From the NCBI GenBank assembly GCA_964469215.1, contig CAYXYB010000002.1, positions 124,001 to 188,000 on the forward strand: DNA of 64,000 bases, given 5' to 3'. The stretch comes from SKPS01 sp964469215. GTDB taxonomy: Bacteria; Bacteroidota; Bacteroidia; Bacteroidales; SKPS01. Both the position numbers and the translations under genes were made by a program. Shown here piece by piece: positions 19,203 to 28,528 of this stretch (positions are counted from its first letter, which is position 1; the number at the start of each line of letters is the position of its first letter). The notes below the pieces were generated by a model. That model was not told where the DNA came from, ran no database searches, and was given only the letters and a program-made list of their open reading frames with translations.

Positions 19203-19565
19203 ATGGTAGAGCATTTAACGAAAGAGAGCTTTTTTGAAAAAGTATTCAATTACGAACAGAATAAGGAATGGAAATTTGAAGGAGAATTGCCATGCCTGAT
19301 TGATTTTTACGCCGACTGGTGTCAGCCATGCAAGATGGTTGCACCTGTTCTTGAGGAACTTGCTAAAGAGTATGCCGGCAAGATCAATATATATAAAATA
19401 AACACTGAAGAGGAACAGGAATTGGCAGCAGCATTTGGGATAAGAAGTATACCTTCATTGCTGTTCTGCCCGATGGATGGTGCACCTCAGATGGCAATGG
19501 GTGCCCTGCCGAAGAGTTCGTTCAAAGAGGCCATTGACAATGTGTTACTTGGATCGGAAAATTAA
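19203..19565 (+). CDS. Thioredoxin-like protein with CQPC active site
   Basis: A 120-residue protein with no signal sequence, so it is cytosolic. The thioredoxin core is complete: YADWCQPCKMVAPVLEELAKEYAGKINIYKIN, then IRSIPSLLFCP with the cis-proline. The active site is CQPC in place of CGPC, a change expected to shift redox potential. It has an N-terminal helix extension of about 25 residues, as in a subgroup of Bacteroidota thioredoxins. It lies 55 bases after the lipoprotein thioredoxin and may be its paralogue and electron donor; the second point is inference. Confidence 0.85.
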   Translation: MVEHLTKESFFEKVFNYEQNKEWKFEGELPCLIDFYADWCQPCKMVAPVLEELAKEYAGKINIYKINTEEEQELAAAFGIRSIPSLLFCPMDGAPQMAMGALPKSSFKEAIDNVLLGSEN

Positions 19566-19624
19566 CATTCCAATCTTTTCTCATTTCCCTCTGTTGTTGC
19601 ATCCATAAAATATCCAGGAATTAT

Positions 19625-20593
19625 CTAACGAATTTCAGGATTCAAGGTAAAATTAATTCCATTGACGATTTCGACAAACTTATCCTGTTTTCGTAATATT
19701 CGAAATGTTTCACTATTGCTGTAAATGTTAATTTCAGGATGTGTATCTGCAAAATACATGTCGGCAAGGCCACGGGTGCCATAATGGGCAAAAATGCTGT
19801 CGCATAGAGCAAAAAGGAATACTGCCTTCATTTTACCAGCTGAGAGTTCCATGAGTTGATCAGATTGTTGCCATCTCATCCAGATTGCCATACAGTACCT
19901 CTCATAGGTTTCATCATCCGGTTTGTCGAGCTTCAGCTTGTTGATATATGGAGAACGGGGCAGATAAATAACTTTAAACCTGTCGCCCATCTTAACAGGC
20001 ATACCTTCCTTTATCACAATTTCATTTCCTACTTGATTCAATTCAGTTAAAAAATTGTCTGTAACAGGCTGGTCATTCCCAAGAAAGAAAAATGAGATGC
20101 CATCATTCATACCAACAACTTCCGCCACAGTTTCCCGGTGTCTGAAATTAAGCAGAAACCTGAACCATAAATCTGAAGTAATGGGAATTGTAATAAAAAA
20201 GATAATAATTAAACCTATAAATATCCACTCTTTGGTATATGGTTTCGCCTCCTCTTCAGGTGTTGCGGTGGAATAACCGGCAGGAGGGTACCAGCGCCTG
20301 TGGCTGGCATATTCAGGTTGGGATTTACTTGTTTGTTGCGTATAAGGTACGTATTTCCCCGGTTCACCGCTATAGTGACTGTATCTCTTAACATAGAAGT
20401 CGTAATTACTTCTGGACTCAGCATCGCCAAGGGTTTTCCATGCTTTCTGAATTAGCAGGAACCTCTCGTTAGCTTCAGGGGATCGGTTTACATCAGGATG
20501 CCATTTCTTGGCAAGCCGACGATACGATCTGCGTATTTCCTCCTGCGGGGAATCGGGGCTAACTTCCAGTATCCGGTAGTAGTAGGGTATCAT
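19625..20593 (-). CDS. J-domain (DnaJ-like) membrane protein
   Basis: The protein has 322 residues. A J domain occupies residues 1-68 with the HPD motif (KKWHPDVNRSPEANERF), which stimulates DnaK ATPase. A proline- and tyrosine-rich linker follows, then one TM helix at about residues 125-148 (EWIFIGLIIIFFITIPIT). The remaining 170 residues would be on the other side of the membrane and have no family I recognise. There is no Gly/Phe or zinc-finger region, so it is a J-protein that recruits DnaK to a membrane-bound task, not a general chaperone. Confidence 0.85.
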   Translation of the reverse strand: MIPYYYRILEVSPDSPQEEIRRSYRRLAKKWHPDVNRSPEANERFLLIQKAWKTLGDAESRSNYDFYVKRYSHYSGEPGKYVPYTQQTSKSQPEYASHRRWYPPAGYSTATPEEEAKPYTKEWIFIGLIIIFFITIPITSDLWFRFLLNFRHRETVAEVVGMNDGISFFFLGNDQPVTDNFLTELNQVGNEIVIKEGMPVKMGDRFKVIYLPRSPYINKLKLDKPDDETYERYCMAIWMRWQQSDQLMELSAGKMKAVFLFALCDSIFAHYGTRGLADMYFADTHPEINIYSNSETFRILRKQDKFVEIVNGINFTLNPEIR

Positions 20594-20703
20594 TAAATCG
20601 ATTTCAATTCAAGGTTCCGGATATATTCAGGTACTATTTCGACTAAAGTGACAATCTGTAATCTCTGCGAAAATATGAATTTAACATAAATCTTACTTCT
20701 TTA

Positions 20704-20711
20704 TAACTTTG
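20704..20711 (+). promoter_or_regulatory. -7 element for trmD
   Basis: TAACTTTG fits TAnnTTTG, 16 bases upstream of ATG 20728. No clear -33 TTTG. Confidence 0.5.
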
Positions 20712-20727
20712 CAACAAAATTTAAAAG

Positions 20728-21423
20728 ATGAGAATTGACATAATAACAATACATCCGGAGATACTCCACGGTCCTTTAAATCAGTCGATTGTTAAGCGGG
20801 CGGTGGAAAAAGGTATCTGTGTAATAGACCTGCACAACTTAAGGAATTATAGCACAAATAGTTATGGTAGTGTTGATGATTATCCGTACGGTGGAGGCGG
20901 TGGAATGGTAATAATGGTGGAGCCTGTGGCCAGATGTATTGAACAACTCAGAAAGGAGCGATCTTATGATGATGTTATTTATACTTCACCTGATGGGGAG
21001 CTCTTTACCCAGCCGCTAGCCAATCGTCTTTCTATGCTGGAGAATATCATAATTCTTTGCGGACATTACAAAGGAATTGATGAGCGTATAAGGGAGCATC
21101 TGGTAACGAAGGAGATAAGTATTGGGGACTATGTTATGACAGGTGGAGAGCTTGCAGCAGCAGTTATTACCGATTCCATTATAAGGCTGATTCCAGGAGT
21201 CTTAGGCGATGAGCAATCTGCTCTTACCGATTCGTTCCAGGACGGTCTGCTAGCCCCACCGGTATATACAAGGCCGTCAGATTTTAATGGATGGAAGGTT
21301 CCTGACGTACTGCTTTCAGGTCATGAGGCAGAGATAAGCCAATGGCGTTTTGATCAGGCATTGAGACGGACCTCTGAAAGAAGGCCTGAATTACTTGAAG
21401 GGGACAACAGGAAAGAAAAATAA
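20728..21423 (+). CDS. trmD: tRNA (guanine-37-N1)-methyltransferase
   Basis: A 231-residue SPOUT methyltransferase that makes m1G37 next to the anticodon and prevents frameshifting. Signatures seen are the start RIDIITIHPEI, the glycine-rich YPYGGGGGMVIM, the knot sequence IILCGHYKGIDERIREH, then SIGDYVMTGGELAA and the C-terminal RTSERRPELL. The next gene is rplS, the order conserved in most bacteria. Confidence 0.96.
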   Translation: MRIDIITIHPEILHGPLNQSIVKRAVEKGICVIDLHNLRNYSTNSYGSVDDYPYGGGGGMVIMVEPVARCIEQLRKERSYDDVIYTSPDGELFTQPLANRLSMLENIIILCGHYKGIDERIREHLVTKEISIGDYVMTGGELAAAVITDSIIRLIPGVLGDEQSALTDSFQDGLLAPPVYTRPSDFNGWKVPDVLLSGHEAEISQWRFDQALRRTSERRPELLEGDNRKEK

Positions 21424-21439
21424 AAAATATGAATTAAGG

Positions 21440-21470
21440 TTGTACTGTTAAAAAAAAGGCTCTATCTTTG
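21440..21470 (+). promoter_or_regulatory. Promoter for rplS
   Basis: TTG at 21440-21442, a 20-base spacer and TATCTTTG at 21463-21470 match the Bacteroidota promoter pattern. It lies in the 83-base gap after trmD, so rplS has its own promoter in addition to read-through. Confidence 0.6.
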
Positions 21471-21506
21471 CACACCTTTTTAACAAAGCCAAACAATTCG
21501 AAAAAG

Positions 21507-21881
21507 ATGAATAAAGACGCGATAATCAGGCAGGTAGAAGATATGCTGATTCCGAAACGGCAGTTTCCGGAATTCAAAGCGGGTGATACGGTGACCGTTC
21601 AGTATAAGATCAAAGAGGGCAACAAGGAGAGAATCCAGGGATTTCAAGGTGTGGTTATCCAGAGGAAAAGCTCAGGTGCAGGTGAAACTTTCACTGTGCG
21701 TAAAATGTCGGGCGGCATTGGCGTAGAAAGGATCTTTCCATTACACTCTCCATTCATTGATGAGATCATTGTAAACAAAAGGGGTGTGGTACGTCGGGCA
21801 AAGATTTTCTATTATCGTGGACTTACAGGCAAGAAAGCCCGCATCAAGGAAAAGATTATCAGGACAAAGAGAGAGTCTTAG
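21507..21881 (+). CDS. rplS: Large-subunit ribosomal protein L19 (bL19)
   Basis: A 124-residue protein, a little longer than the E. coli form, with the family core FKAGDTVTVQYKIKEGNKERIQGFQGVVI, then TFTVRKMSGGIGVERIFPLHSP and RRAKIFYYRGLTGKKARI. L19 sits at the interface of the ribosomal subunits. ATG 21507 (MNKDAIIRQ) is chosen; the open frame from TTG 21468 overlaps the promoter. Confidence 0.96.
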   Translation: MNKDAIIRQVEDMLIPKRQFPEFKAGDTVTVQYKIKEGNKERIQGFQGVVIQRKSSGAGETFTVRKMSGGIGVERIFPLHSPFIDEIIVNKRGVVRRAKIFYYRGLTGKKARIKEKIIRTKRES

Positions 21882-21913
21882 TTCCCCTGTTTCGATATTA
21901 AAAGTTTACCTGT

Positions 21914-24900
21914 TTAAGGCAGGCCTACGATGGCGATTCTTTTACGACCATCCATCTTCACCACAAATGGTTTTTTAAATCTTATGTGTCTGAAGAATTT
22001 ACTCCTGTTCACCTCTTCTAAGCGCTTGAGCTTTTCCCAGTTGATAAAACTTTTGCCAATACCTTCCATTACTGAGAAATAACCAACATTCATTGATGTT
22101 ACATTATGGAAGAAGTGGGAACCTGATGAAGCATCAAGCGGAAAGCCTTCGAGGCTTGTTTCCACAATGATTTTGGCGTTCGATATCTGTGCCCATTGTA
22201 CCGGAATACCGATCCATCTGTCACGGGTTCCCCAGCGCCCCGGCCCAATCAGGATGTATTTCCTCCCCTCTTCAACCATTTTCCTGTTAAGGGTCTCTAT
22301 CTCTTCGGCCATCTTTTCCGTAAGCGACTTATCAAATACTTCCCTGTCTACATAAATAAGATCACAAATATCATCAATCAGGCCGTTGCCCATTCCTTTT
22401 TCGCTGAAAAGGATTAGTTTCGATTTATCGATGGTTTCAAGATCTATTGTATAATCAGAAAGGTTTCCGATCAGAGGTTTAATTTGAAGTATAAAGAAAG
22501 AGGATCGGTATGTAGAATCTTTATTAAGGTCAATGGCAAATTCTATCTCAACAGGTGAACCCAGTGCCTCTTTAACGATATCGAGAACCACTTCAATGGT
22601 TTTAGCCATTGGTATATAGTTGTATTTCAAGACATTGGCGAAGTTGATAATCCTTGGCCCCGGTCTTCCGAGGCCGGGATGAATGATATCCTGATCGATA
22701 TCATAAACAGAGGCGAGGTGCTTTATGGTTCCATGCTCTTCAGCCAGGTCAATTTCAATTCTTGCAAGACCGGCAGTATCACCTTCCAGGAGATTGGGTT
22801 CTTTTTTACTCAGGTCAACTGCAAAGAAATACATTTGTGAGTTGAGGTACTGGTCTTTTGGTGTATTTATATCTGTATCAGGGTATTTTGGAGAAAACCT
22901 GAATGCCTTTTCACCTTCAACCACATATTTACCAAGGCCAAGTGCAGCAACTGCAAATCCCTCTTCAGGCTTCATGTGCGCAAATGGGTAGTAATTGTAC
23001 GACTGGGCAACGCCGCTTATATGTGGATAGAAATAGTTTCCGTACTGCTCTCCGACAACCTCCTGAATCACAACAGCCATCTTTTCCTCTTCAATCTTGT
23101 AGTTGATGGCCTCCACGTAGCCTCTGGCTGTTTTGGAATAGACAGATGCGTAAACAAGTTTGATGGCATCAAGTGCCTGTTGTAACCTGGTTTCAAAATC
23201 GGGATTATTATTAGGCAGAAGATATGTTTCGAAAATACCGGCAAACGGCTGCAACCTGCTGTCTTCAAACAATCCTGAAGATCTTATGGCTATCGGTTTC
23301 TCAATACTCTTCAACAGCTTTCTCATTCTTTTCAGAAACACATCTGAAAAGGTGCCCTCCATAAACCATTGCTGTATGAGTGAATAGTCGGGTTCGTTGA
23401 ATATTTTCTCAGACAGTTTATTTCTGTCAAGAAAGCGTTCGAACTCATCAGTACCAACGATACAGGTCTTGGGTGCCCTGATTCTGATATTTGGGATGAT
23501 GTTCGAAAAGTCGAAATTGTGTATTAATGTATTTATAAATGCAACACCTCTTCCCTTTCCACCAAGGGAACCGCTGGCCAGGCTAACAATATTTGTCTCT
23601 TCCAGCACCTCGGAATCCTCAAATGACACAACTTTTCCCTTGTTCTTCTCGTTGCGGTATTGCTGTATTGCTTTAAGCAGAAAGTTTCTGATTTCCTGCG
23701 TAGATTCGAAATCGGTTGTACGATAAGGATTGATAAGCTTTGCTATCTGAACCTCCCCACGTGCCATAAACCAGAGTGAGAAATGATTCCTTCTGGAATG
23801 GTAGATCAGTGATTCATCGGGGATCACCTTCAATTGTTTTTCAAACTCCTTTATAGATCTGGCGATTGCAACGTCACGACCGTCGGCGGTCTTAAACACA
23901 AAGTTGCCAAACCCAAGATAGTGACTGATAAAACTCTTTATTTCCTGAAGAAGGCTGTCTGAATTCTTGTTTATGAATGTGGTTTTCAGAAGATATGCCC
24001 GATTAGAGTTTGCCTCATTTGATGATTGAATGATGACCGGGAGATCTTTGATCTCATCACGTATTTTCTGCACCAGAATAAAACCGGCTTCATCATCCAT
24101 CACCCCCTGACGCTCGTATTTAACATCAGTGATCAGGCACAACATGAATTCTTTATATTTATGGTAAACAGCCAACGCTTCTTCATAGTTGGCTGCTAGT
24201 AGTATTTTGGGCCTGGCCCGCAGACGGAGCATCTTATACAACTCATCTGTCGTAACATCATCAATATTCCGGCGTGTTTGCTCCATAACGGATGTATATA
24301 GTATCGGCAAATAACGGGAGTAGTATTTTGCAGAATCTTCAACCACGAGAATCACCCTTACCAGTCCAATCCTGGTATCGTTTTCAATATTAACCTTATC
24401 TTCAAGATGTTTTACCATAGCAAAGAATATCTTGGAATCGCCGTTCCAGACAAAAAGTTTGTCAACTGAGCTCAGCAGCTTAGGTGATCCGTTGAATAAG
24501 GCTATATCTGAGTTGTTGTTAAGGAGGAGATAGATTGGGATGTAAGGGAATTCACTCTTTAATGTTCTGCTCTGAATCAACGGTGTATTTTTATCAACAC
24601 CCATCATTATTATCACCATATCGAAATGCCGGGACTTTAGTTGTTCAAGAGCTTCATCCATTGTTGTAACACCGGTAACCCGTGGCATTGAACTTAGATT
24701 AAGCTGATAGTATTCGCCCAGGATGTGCTCAGTGAACTTTCCCTCCTCCTCAATATTATAAGCATCATATAGATTTGCCACAAGCAGAATCTCTCTGACC
24801 TTAAAAGGCATTAGGTCATGAAAAACATCCCTGTCTATATTCTGTTTTGTGAGAAACTTCTGAAGGAGTTGCCTGCTTAATGAAGCTGTGTCTTTAATTG

Positions 24901-25405
24901 GAGCGGGCTTTTTAAAAGGTTCTTCTTTTTCTGTCTTAAGCAGGTCTTTGGCTGTTTCTGAATTTATAAACCCGGTTATAAGGTTTGACAAGTTTATCAG
25001 CAGATGTCGTTCCTCATCAAGAAAAGGTCCTTCATCCTCAATGGCAAACTTCTTTGTATAGAATATCTCTATCTTCCCCTTTCTCCTGTCGATACTCTGA
25101 AAGTTTTGCAACTGTTTCCATTCAGTTTCAATGAAATTTCCCGTGGTAAACATACTCCCGTCGTAGGATATCCGGGCACCAGTAAATTCAGGATATTGCC
25201 ATGCTCGGGGAAGAATCAGACATATCTGCTGAAGCGTCTCTCCTAAAGGCTTCCCCTCTTTAAGTATCTGTGTGGTCTGATTTATACATGCAAGCTCTTT
25301 TAAACGCTCGCGGGTCTCAGCAAGCAACTTTTCAACATTCTGCTTAAGCTTCTCAGGAGTACCTTCCTCTTGGCCTTCAATATTTTTTAATTCGTCATCA
25401 GTCAT
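21914..25405 (-). CDS. GAF/receiver/PEP-synthase-like ATP-grasp protein
   Basis: A 1163-residue protein. Residues about 35-155 resemble a GAF-like sensor (ICLILPRAWQYPEFTGARI, GPFLDEERHLL). Two degenerate response-regulator receiver domains follow (about 205-330, ILLVANLYDAY; about 350-490, VILVVEDSAKYYSRYL). Residues about 605-1110 hold the nucleotide-binding ATP-grasp domain of PEP synthase and pyruvate phosphate dikinase (SLGGKGRGVAFINTL; KPIAIRSSGLFEDSRLQPFAG). The swivelling phosphohistidine domain and the PEP/pyruvate barrel are absent. The C-terminus has its own conserved block (ILIGPGRWGTRDRWIGIPV). Without the histidine domain it cannot be a complete PEP synthase; a phosphotransfer or regulatory role is inferred. 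Similar proteins are annotated in Bacteroidota as PEP/pyruvate-binding domain proteins. Confidence 0.8.
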   Translation of the reverse strand: MTDDELKNIEGQEEGTPEKLKQNVEKLLAETRERLKELACINQTTQILKEGKPLGETLQQICLILPRAWQYPEFTGARISYDGSMFTTGNFIETEWKQLQNFQSIDRRKGKIEIFYTKKFAIEDEGPFLDEERHLLINLSNLITGFINSETAKDLLKTEKEEPFKKPAPIKDTASLSRQLLQKFLTKQNIDRDVFHDLMPFKVREILLVANLYDAYNIEEEGKFTEHILGEYYQLNLSSMPRVTGVTTMDEALEQLKSRHFDMVIIMMGVDKNTPLIQSRTLKSEFPYIPIYLLLNNNSDIALFNGSPKLLSSVDKLFVWNGDSKIFFAMVKHLEDKVNIENDTRIGLVRVILVVEDSAKYYSRYLPILYTSVMEQTRRNIDDVTTDELYKMLRLRARPKILLAANYEEALAVYHKYKEFMLCLITDVKYERQGVMDDEAGFILVQKIRDEIKDLPVIIQSSNEANSNRAYLLKTTFINKNSDSLLQEIKSFISHYLGFGNFVFKTADGRDVAIARSIKEFEKQLKVIPDESLIYHSRRNHFSLWFMARGEVQIAKLINPYRTTDFESTQEIRNFLLKAIQQYRNEKNKGKVVSFEDSEVLEETNIVSLASGSLGGKGRGVAFINTLIHNFDFSNIIPNIRIRAPKTCIVGTDEFERFLDRNKLSEKIFNEPDYSLIQQWFMEGTFSDVFLKRMRKLLKSIEKPIAIRSSGLFEDSRLQPFAGIFETYLLPNNNPDFETRLQQALDAIKLVYASVYSKTARGYVEAINYKIEEEKMAVVIQEVVGEQYGNYFYPHISGVAQSYNYYPFAHMKPEEGFAVAALGLGKYVVEGEKAFRFSPKYPDTDINTPKDQYLNSQMYFFAVDLSKKEPNLLEGDTAGLARIEIDLAEEHGTIKHLASVYDIDQDIIHPGLGRPGPRIINFANVLKYNYIPMAKTIEVVLDIVKEALGSPVEIEFAIDLNKDSTYRSSFFILQIKPLIGNLSDYTIDLETIDKSKLILFSEKGMGNGLIDDICDLIYVDREVFDKSLTEKMAEEIETLNRKMVEEGRKYILIGPGRWGTRDRWIGIPVQWAQISNAKIIVETSLEGFPLDASSGSHFFHNVTSMNVGYFSVMEGIGKSFINWEKLKRLEEVNRSKFFRHIRFKKPFVVKMDGRKRIAIVGLP

Positions 25406-25619
25406 AATATCATCTTATTAACAACAAAAGTGTGCGAAATGGCTAAGGGGTTAAAAGTAGAAAAATTTTTCTCAAAACAAAAAGGATCTCACAAACAATA
25501 ACTATAAAAAGCAAGCTAAACTAAATATTGCATAATTGTTATTTGAAAAAATGGATATAAAAAAACAGCAATAATGATATCCATTAAAAAAAATGTTATT
25601 AATATTGCGGTACCTAAAC

Positions 25620-25627
25620 TAATTTTG
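25620..25627 (+). promoter_or_regulatory. -7 element for gdhA
   Basis: TAATTTTG fits TAnnTTTG, 25 bases before ATG 25653. The 247-base gap from 25406 is A+T-rich and shows no other recognisable element. Confidence 0.5.
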
Positions 25628-25652
25628 TTGTTAACCTAAACTTATTAAAATT

Positions 25653-27005
25653 ATGTCAAACAGTATTTATCAACAGATGGTTGATGAATTCATGGTAAAG
25701 GTGATTGCCCGCAATCCTTCTGAGCCGGAATTTCATCAGGCCGTAAGAGAAGTTGTTGAGACTATCGTCCCGTTTATTGAAGAGAATCCCAAGTACAAAC
25801 AGGGAAAAATTCTTGAAAGGATTGTTGAACCTGAACGAATTATTCTTTTCCGTGTACCCTGGTTGGATGACAAGGGAGAAATACAGGTAAACAGAGGTTT
25901 CCGTATTGAGATGAACAGTGCCATCGGGCCCTATAAAGGTGGCATCAGGTTTCACCCTACAGTAAACCTCGGTATTCTCAAATTTCTGGCTTTCGAGCAG
26001 GTTTTCAAGAATTCATTGACCACACTCCCTATGGGTGGTGGTAAGGGTGGATCTGATTTCGATCCCAAGGGTAAGTCAGAAAACGAAGTGATGAAGTTCT
26101 GCCAGAGCTTCATGAACGAGCTTTTCCGTCACATAGGAGCTGATACCGACGTTCCTGCCGGTGATATCGGAGTAGGCGGACGTGAAATTGGATATATGTT
26201 CGGACAGTATAAGAGGCTTCGCAACGAGTTCACAGGTGTTCTCACCGGCAAAGGTTTGTACTGGGGCGGTTCACTTATTCGTCCGGAAGCTACAGGATAT
26301 GGCACTACTTATTTTGCCGAGAATATGCTCAATTACCGCGGTGATAGCCTAAAGGGAAAAACAGTATGTATCTCTGGATCAGGAAATGTTGCTCAGTATG
26401 CTGTAGAAAAGGTAAACTTCTTCGGAGGGAAAGTAGTCACTATGTCAGATTCCAACGGCTTCATCCATGATCCGAATGGTATAGATGCAGAAAAGCTGGC
26501 ATGGGTAATGAACCTGAAGAATGTAAAACGTGGAAGGATAAGCGAATATACAGAAAAGTGGGGTGGTGAGTATTTCGAAAACAAACGTCCATGGATTATA
26601 CCTTGTCATGTTGCAATGCCTAATGCCACTCAGAACGAGATCGAAGGTGACGAAGCCAGAACTCTTGTCAAGAACGGTTGTTTCGTTGTAAGCGAGGGTG
26701 CAAACATGCCATCAGTACCTGAAGCTGTTGAGGTATTCCAGCACCACAAGGTTCTTTATGGCCCGGGCAAGGCAGCAAATGCCGGTGGTGTTTCAACATC
26801 AGGCCTTGAAATGACTCAGAATTCTATGCGCCTTAGCTGGAGCCGTGAAGAAGTTGACGACAAACTCCAGACTATCATGAAAAACATACATGCTACCTGT
26901 GTTAAGTTTGGCAAACAGGGCGATTATGTTGATTATGTGAAAGGGGCAAATATCGGAGGCTTTGTCAAAGTTGCCGAAGCAATGCTTGCCCAGGGAGTTG
27001 TATAA
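25653..27005 (+). CDS. gdhA: NADP-type hexameric glutamate dehydrogenase
   Basis: At 450 residues it has the length of the hexameric bacterial enzymes. It interconverts 2-oxoglutarate plus ammonium and L-glutamate. The substrate block is intact (GPYKGGIRFHPTVNLGILKFLAFEQ, then the catalytic-lysine segment LPMGGGKGGSDFDPKGKSENE and PAGDIGVGGREIGYM). The Rossmann half has TVCISGSGNVAQYAVEK. It is a single-gene unit; the next gene is convergent. Confidence 0.96.
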   Translation: MSNSIYQQMVDEFMVKVIARNPSEPEFHQAVREVVETIVPFIEENPKYKQGKILERIVEPERIILFRVPWLDDKGEIQVNRGFRIEMNSAIGPYKGGIRFHPTVNLGILKFLAFEQVFKNSLTTLPMGGGKGGSDFDPKGKSENEVMKFCQSFMNELFRHIGADTDVPAGDIGVGGREIGYMFGQYKRLRNEFTGVLTGKGLYWGGSLIRPEATGYGTTYFAENMLNYRGDSLKGKTVCISGSGNVAQYAVEKVNFFGGKVVTMSDSNGFIHDPNGIDAEKLAWVMNLKNVKRGRISEYTEKWGGEYFENKRPWIIPCHVAMPNATQNEIEGDEARTLVKNGCFVVSEGANMPSVPEAVEVFQHHKVLYGPGKAANAGGVSTSGLEMTQNSMRLSWSREEVDDKLQTIMKNIHATCVKFGKQGDYVDYVKGANIGGFVKVAEAMLAQGVV

Positions 27006-27038
27006 ACATCCTCCCAGCCTCTAAAGGCATAATATATC

Positions 27039-27096
27039 AGGCTCTCCTGCAGCGATTTAAGATACATGAATTTCTGAATCATGCGGAGAGCCTTTT
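27039..27096. terminator. Hairpin between convergent gdhA and O-antigen-ligase genes
   Basis: AGGCTCTCC (27039-27047) pairs with GGAGAGCCT (27085-27093), followed by TTTT. The loop holds an inner CATGA/TCATG stem. It fits a terminator for gdhA, possibly also for the converging gene. Confidence 0.6.
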
Positions 27097-27097
27097 A

Positions 27098-28402
27098 CTA
27101 TGGGGTTACATTCTTTTTCATGCTTTGCTCATATGATACTCTGTAAAGCATTGTATGAAAAAAGATGATAAAGAATACTCCTGCCTGTTTTTCAAGCATT
27201 GACTCGAAGATCAGGTTAAATGCAACAATGATGACAAAGAGTAAGAACAACCATGGTAGCTCCCGATGCAACGCTATCAGAGGAAAGATAAGATACATCA
27301 GTAATGCAACAAACCCTGCAATGCCAATAGTAACCGCTGTTTGCAAATATTGATTATGTGCATTTCTGAATCCCCCGAAAACCTCAATCAGATTTTTATC
27401 TGTAAGCTTTGTGTTTGTCTTTTTATGATAGTCCCCTGTTCCTGTCCCAAATAAGGGTGACTCGAGAAATTGTTCCCATGCAACCTCCATGCACAATATT
27501 CGCACAACAACCCCATCAGCATTATCAGATGAATTCAATTCACTTCCCGATAAATTTATGTTCGAAAGAGACGAAAGCCTGGTTCTGATATTTCCGGAAA
27601 ACATTGATGCCAAAATAAGGCCTGATAAGAATATAATAACAAAATAGCGAAGCCAGGTTTTTATGGGCACCCTTATTATTAAAAATGAAACAGACATAAA
27701 TACCACAATAAAGAGAGATAAAATGCCGGCTTTTGAACTAAGCAGGATGACAAATAATAACAGCCATATTGTATTTAACATTAGCGCAATTCGTAACCAT
27801 TTCGGGAATATTACTTCAGATATTGCAAGCCTGAAAGAAGCAGCAATTGCAAAAACAGAATACAATGCGAGATATGAAGGATGTTGATTGCGAGACAACC
27901 TGGAATAATAAAACACTGACTTGCTTTTTATGTGAGTGTAGTCAATTACCGCCAAAACGATATCATAAATGGAAATAATCAGCAAACCCGTCAGGTAAGC
28001 CAGCAAAATATCCCTGAGAATCTTCTTGTCGTAGATACGTGGGTCTGAAGTGAAAGCATAAAGCGGAAAAAGAAGCATAAGACTTTTTTTCTCAAGTTCA
28101 AACTTACCCGATGCAATGTTTTCTGAGTAAAAAAATCCTGCAATGTAAAGCAATATTAAAAGAAAAAAAGCGAGCAGCACAACAGGTTTTCCCGATGAGA
28201 TAAATCTGTTCTTTATGTATGAAAATGATCGTTGACTGATAGATGTAGTTATCAACTCCGAAAGCCATAATATACCTGCCAGTAATATAAAAAAAGTAGG
28301 AATTTTGCCCGGAAACGGCAAGGTGAATGCAACCACAATAAGCATTAACCGGTTAATAGAAATCACGGAAAACTTATTAGATTTAAAAATGGAAAAATGC
28401 AT
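27098..28402 (-). CDS. O-antigen ligase / polymerase family membrane protein (Wzy/WaaL-like)
   Basis: A 434-residue integral membrane protein with about ten to twelve hydrophobic segments. The large periplasmic loop before the C-terminal helices holds the O-antigen-ligase-domain pattern (FLESPLFGTGTGDYH, then FRNAHNQYLQTAVTIGIAG) with the conserved histidine in AHNQYLQ. Such proteins join or polymerise glycans carried on undecaprenyl diphosphate. Ligase and polymerase cannot be separated from sequence alone. No other polysaccharide genes lie next to it. Confidence 0.85.
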   Translation of the reverse strand: MHFSIFKSNKFSVISINRLMLIVVAFTLPFPGKIPTFFILLAGILWLSELITTSISQRSFSYIKNRFISSGKPVVLLAFFLLILLYIAGFFYSENIASGKFELEKKSLMLLFPLYAFTSDPRIYDKKILRDILLAYLTGLLIISIYDIVLAVIDYTHIKSKSVFYYSRLSRNQHPSYLALYSVFAIAASFRLAISEVIFPKWLRIALMLNTIWLLLFVILLSSKAGILSLFIVVFMSVSFLIIRVPIKTWLRYFVIIFLSGLILASMFSGNIRTRLSSLSNINLSGSELNSSDNADGVVVRILCMEVAWEQFLESPLFGTGTGDYHKKTNTKLTDKNLIEVFGGFRNAHNQYLQTAVTIGIAGFVALLMYLIFPLIALHRELPWLFLLFVIIVAFNLIFESMLEKQAGVFFIIFFHTMLYRVSYEQSMKKNVTP

Positions 28403-28528
28403 CCGGTTTTCTGTATTTATTTTGAGGATAAATTTAGAAATAAATAACCGTTACATGACAAAAACTGAAGAAAACTATTAGCCTTCAGCAAAACATTAAG
28501 GAATTCAAAAATAAATGATTCAAAAAGA

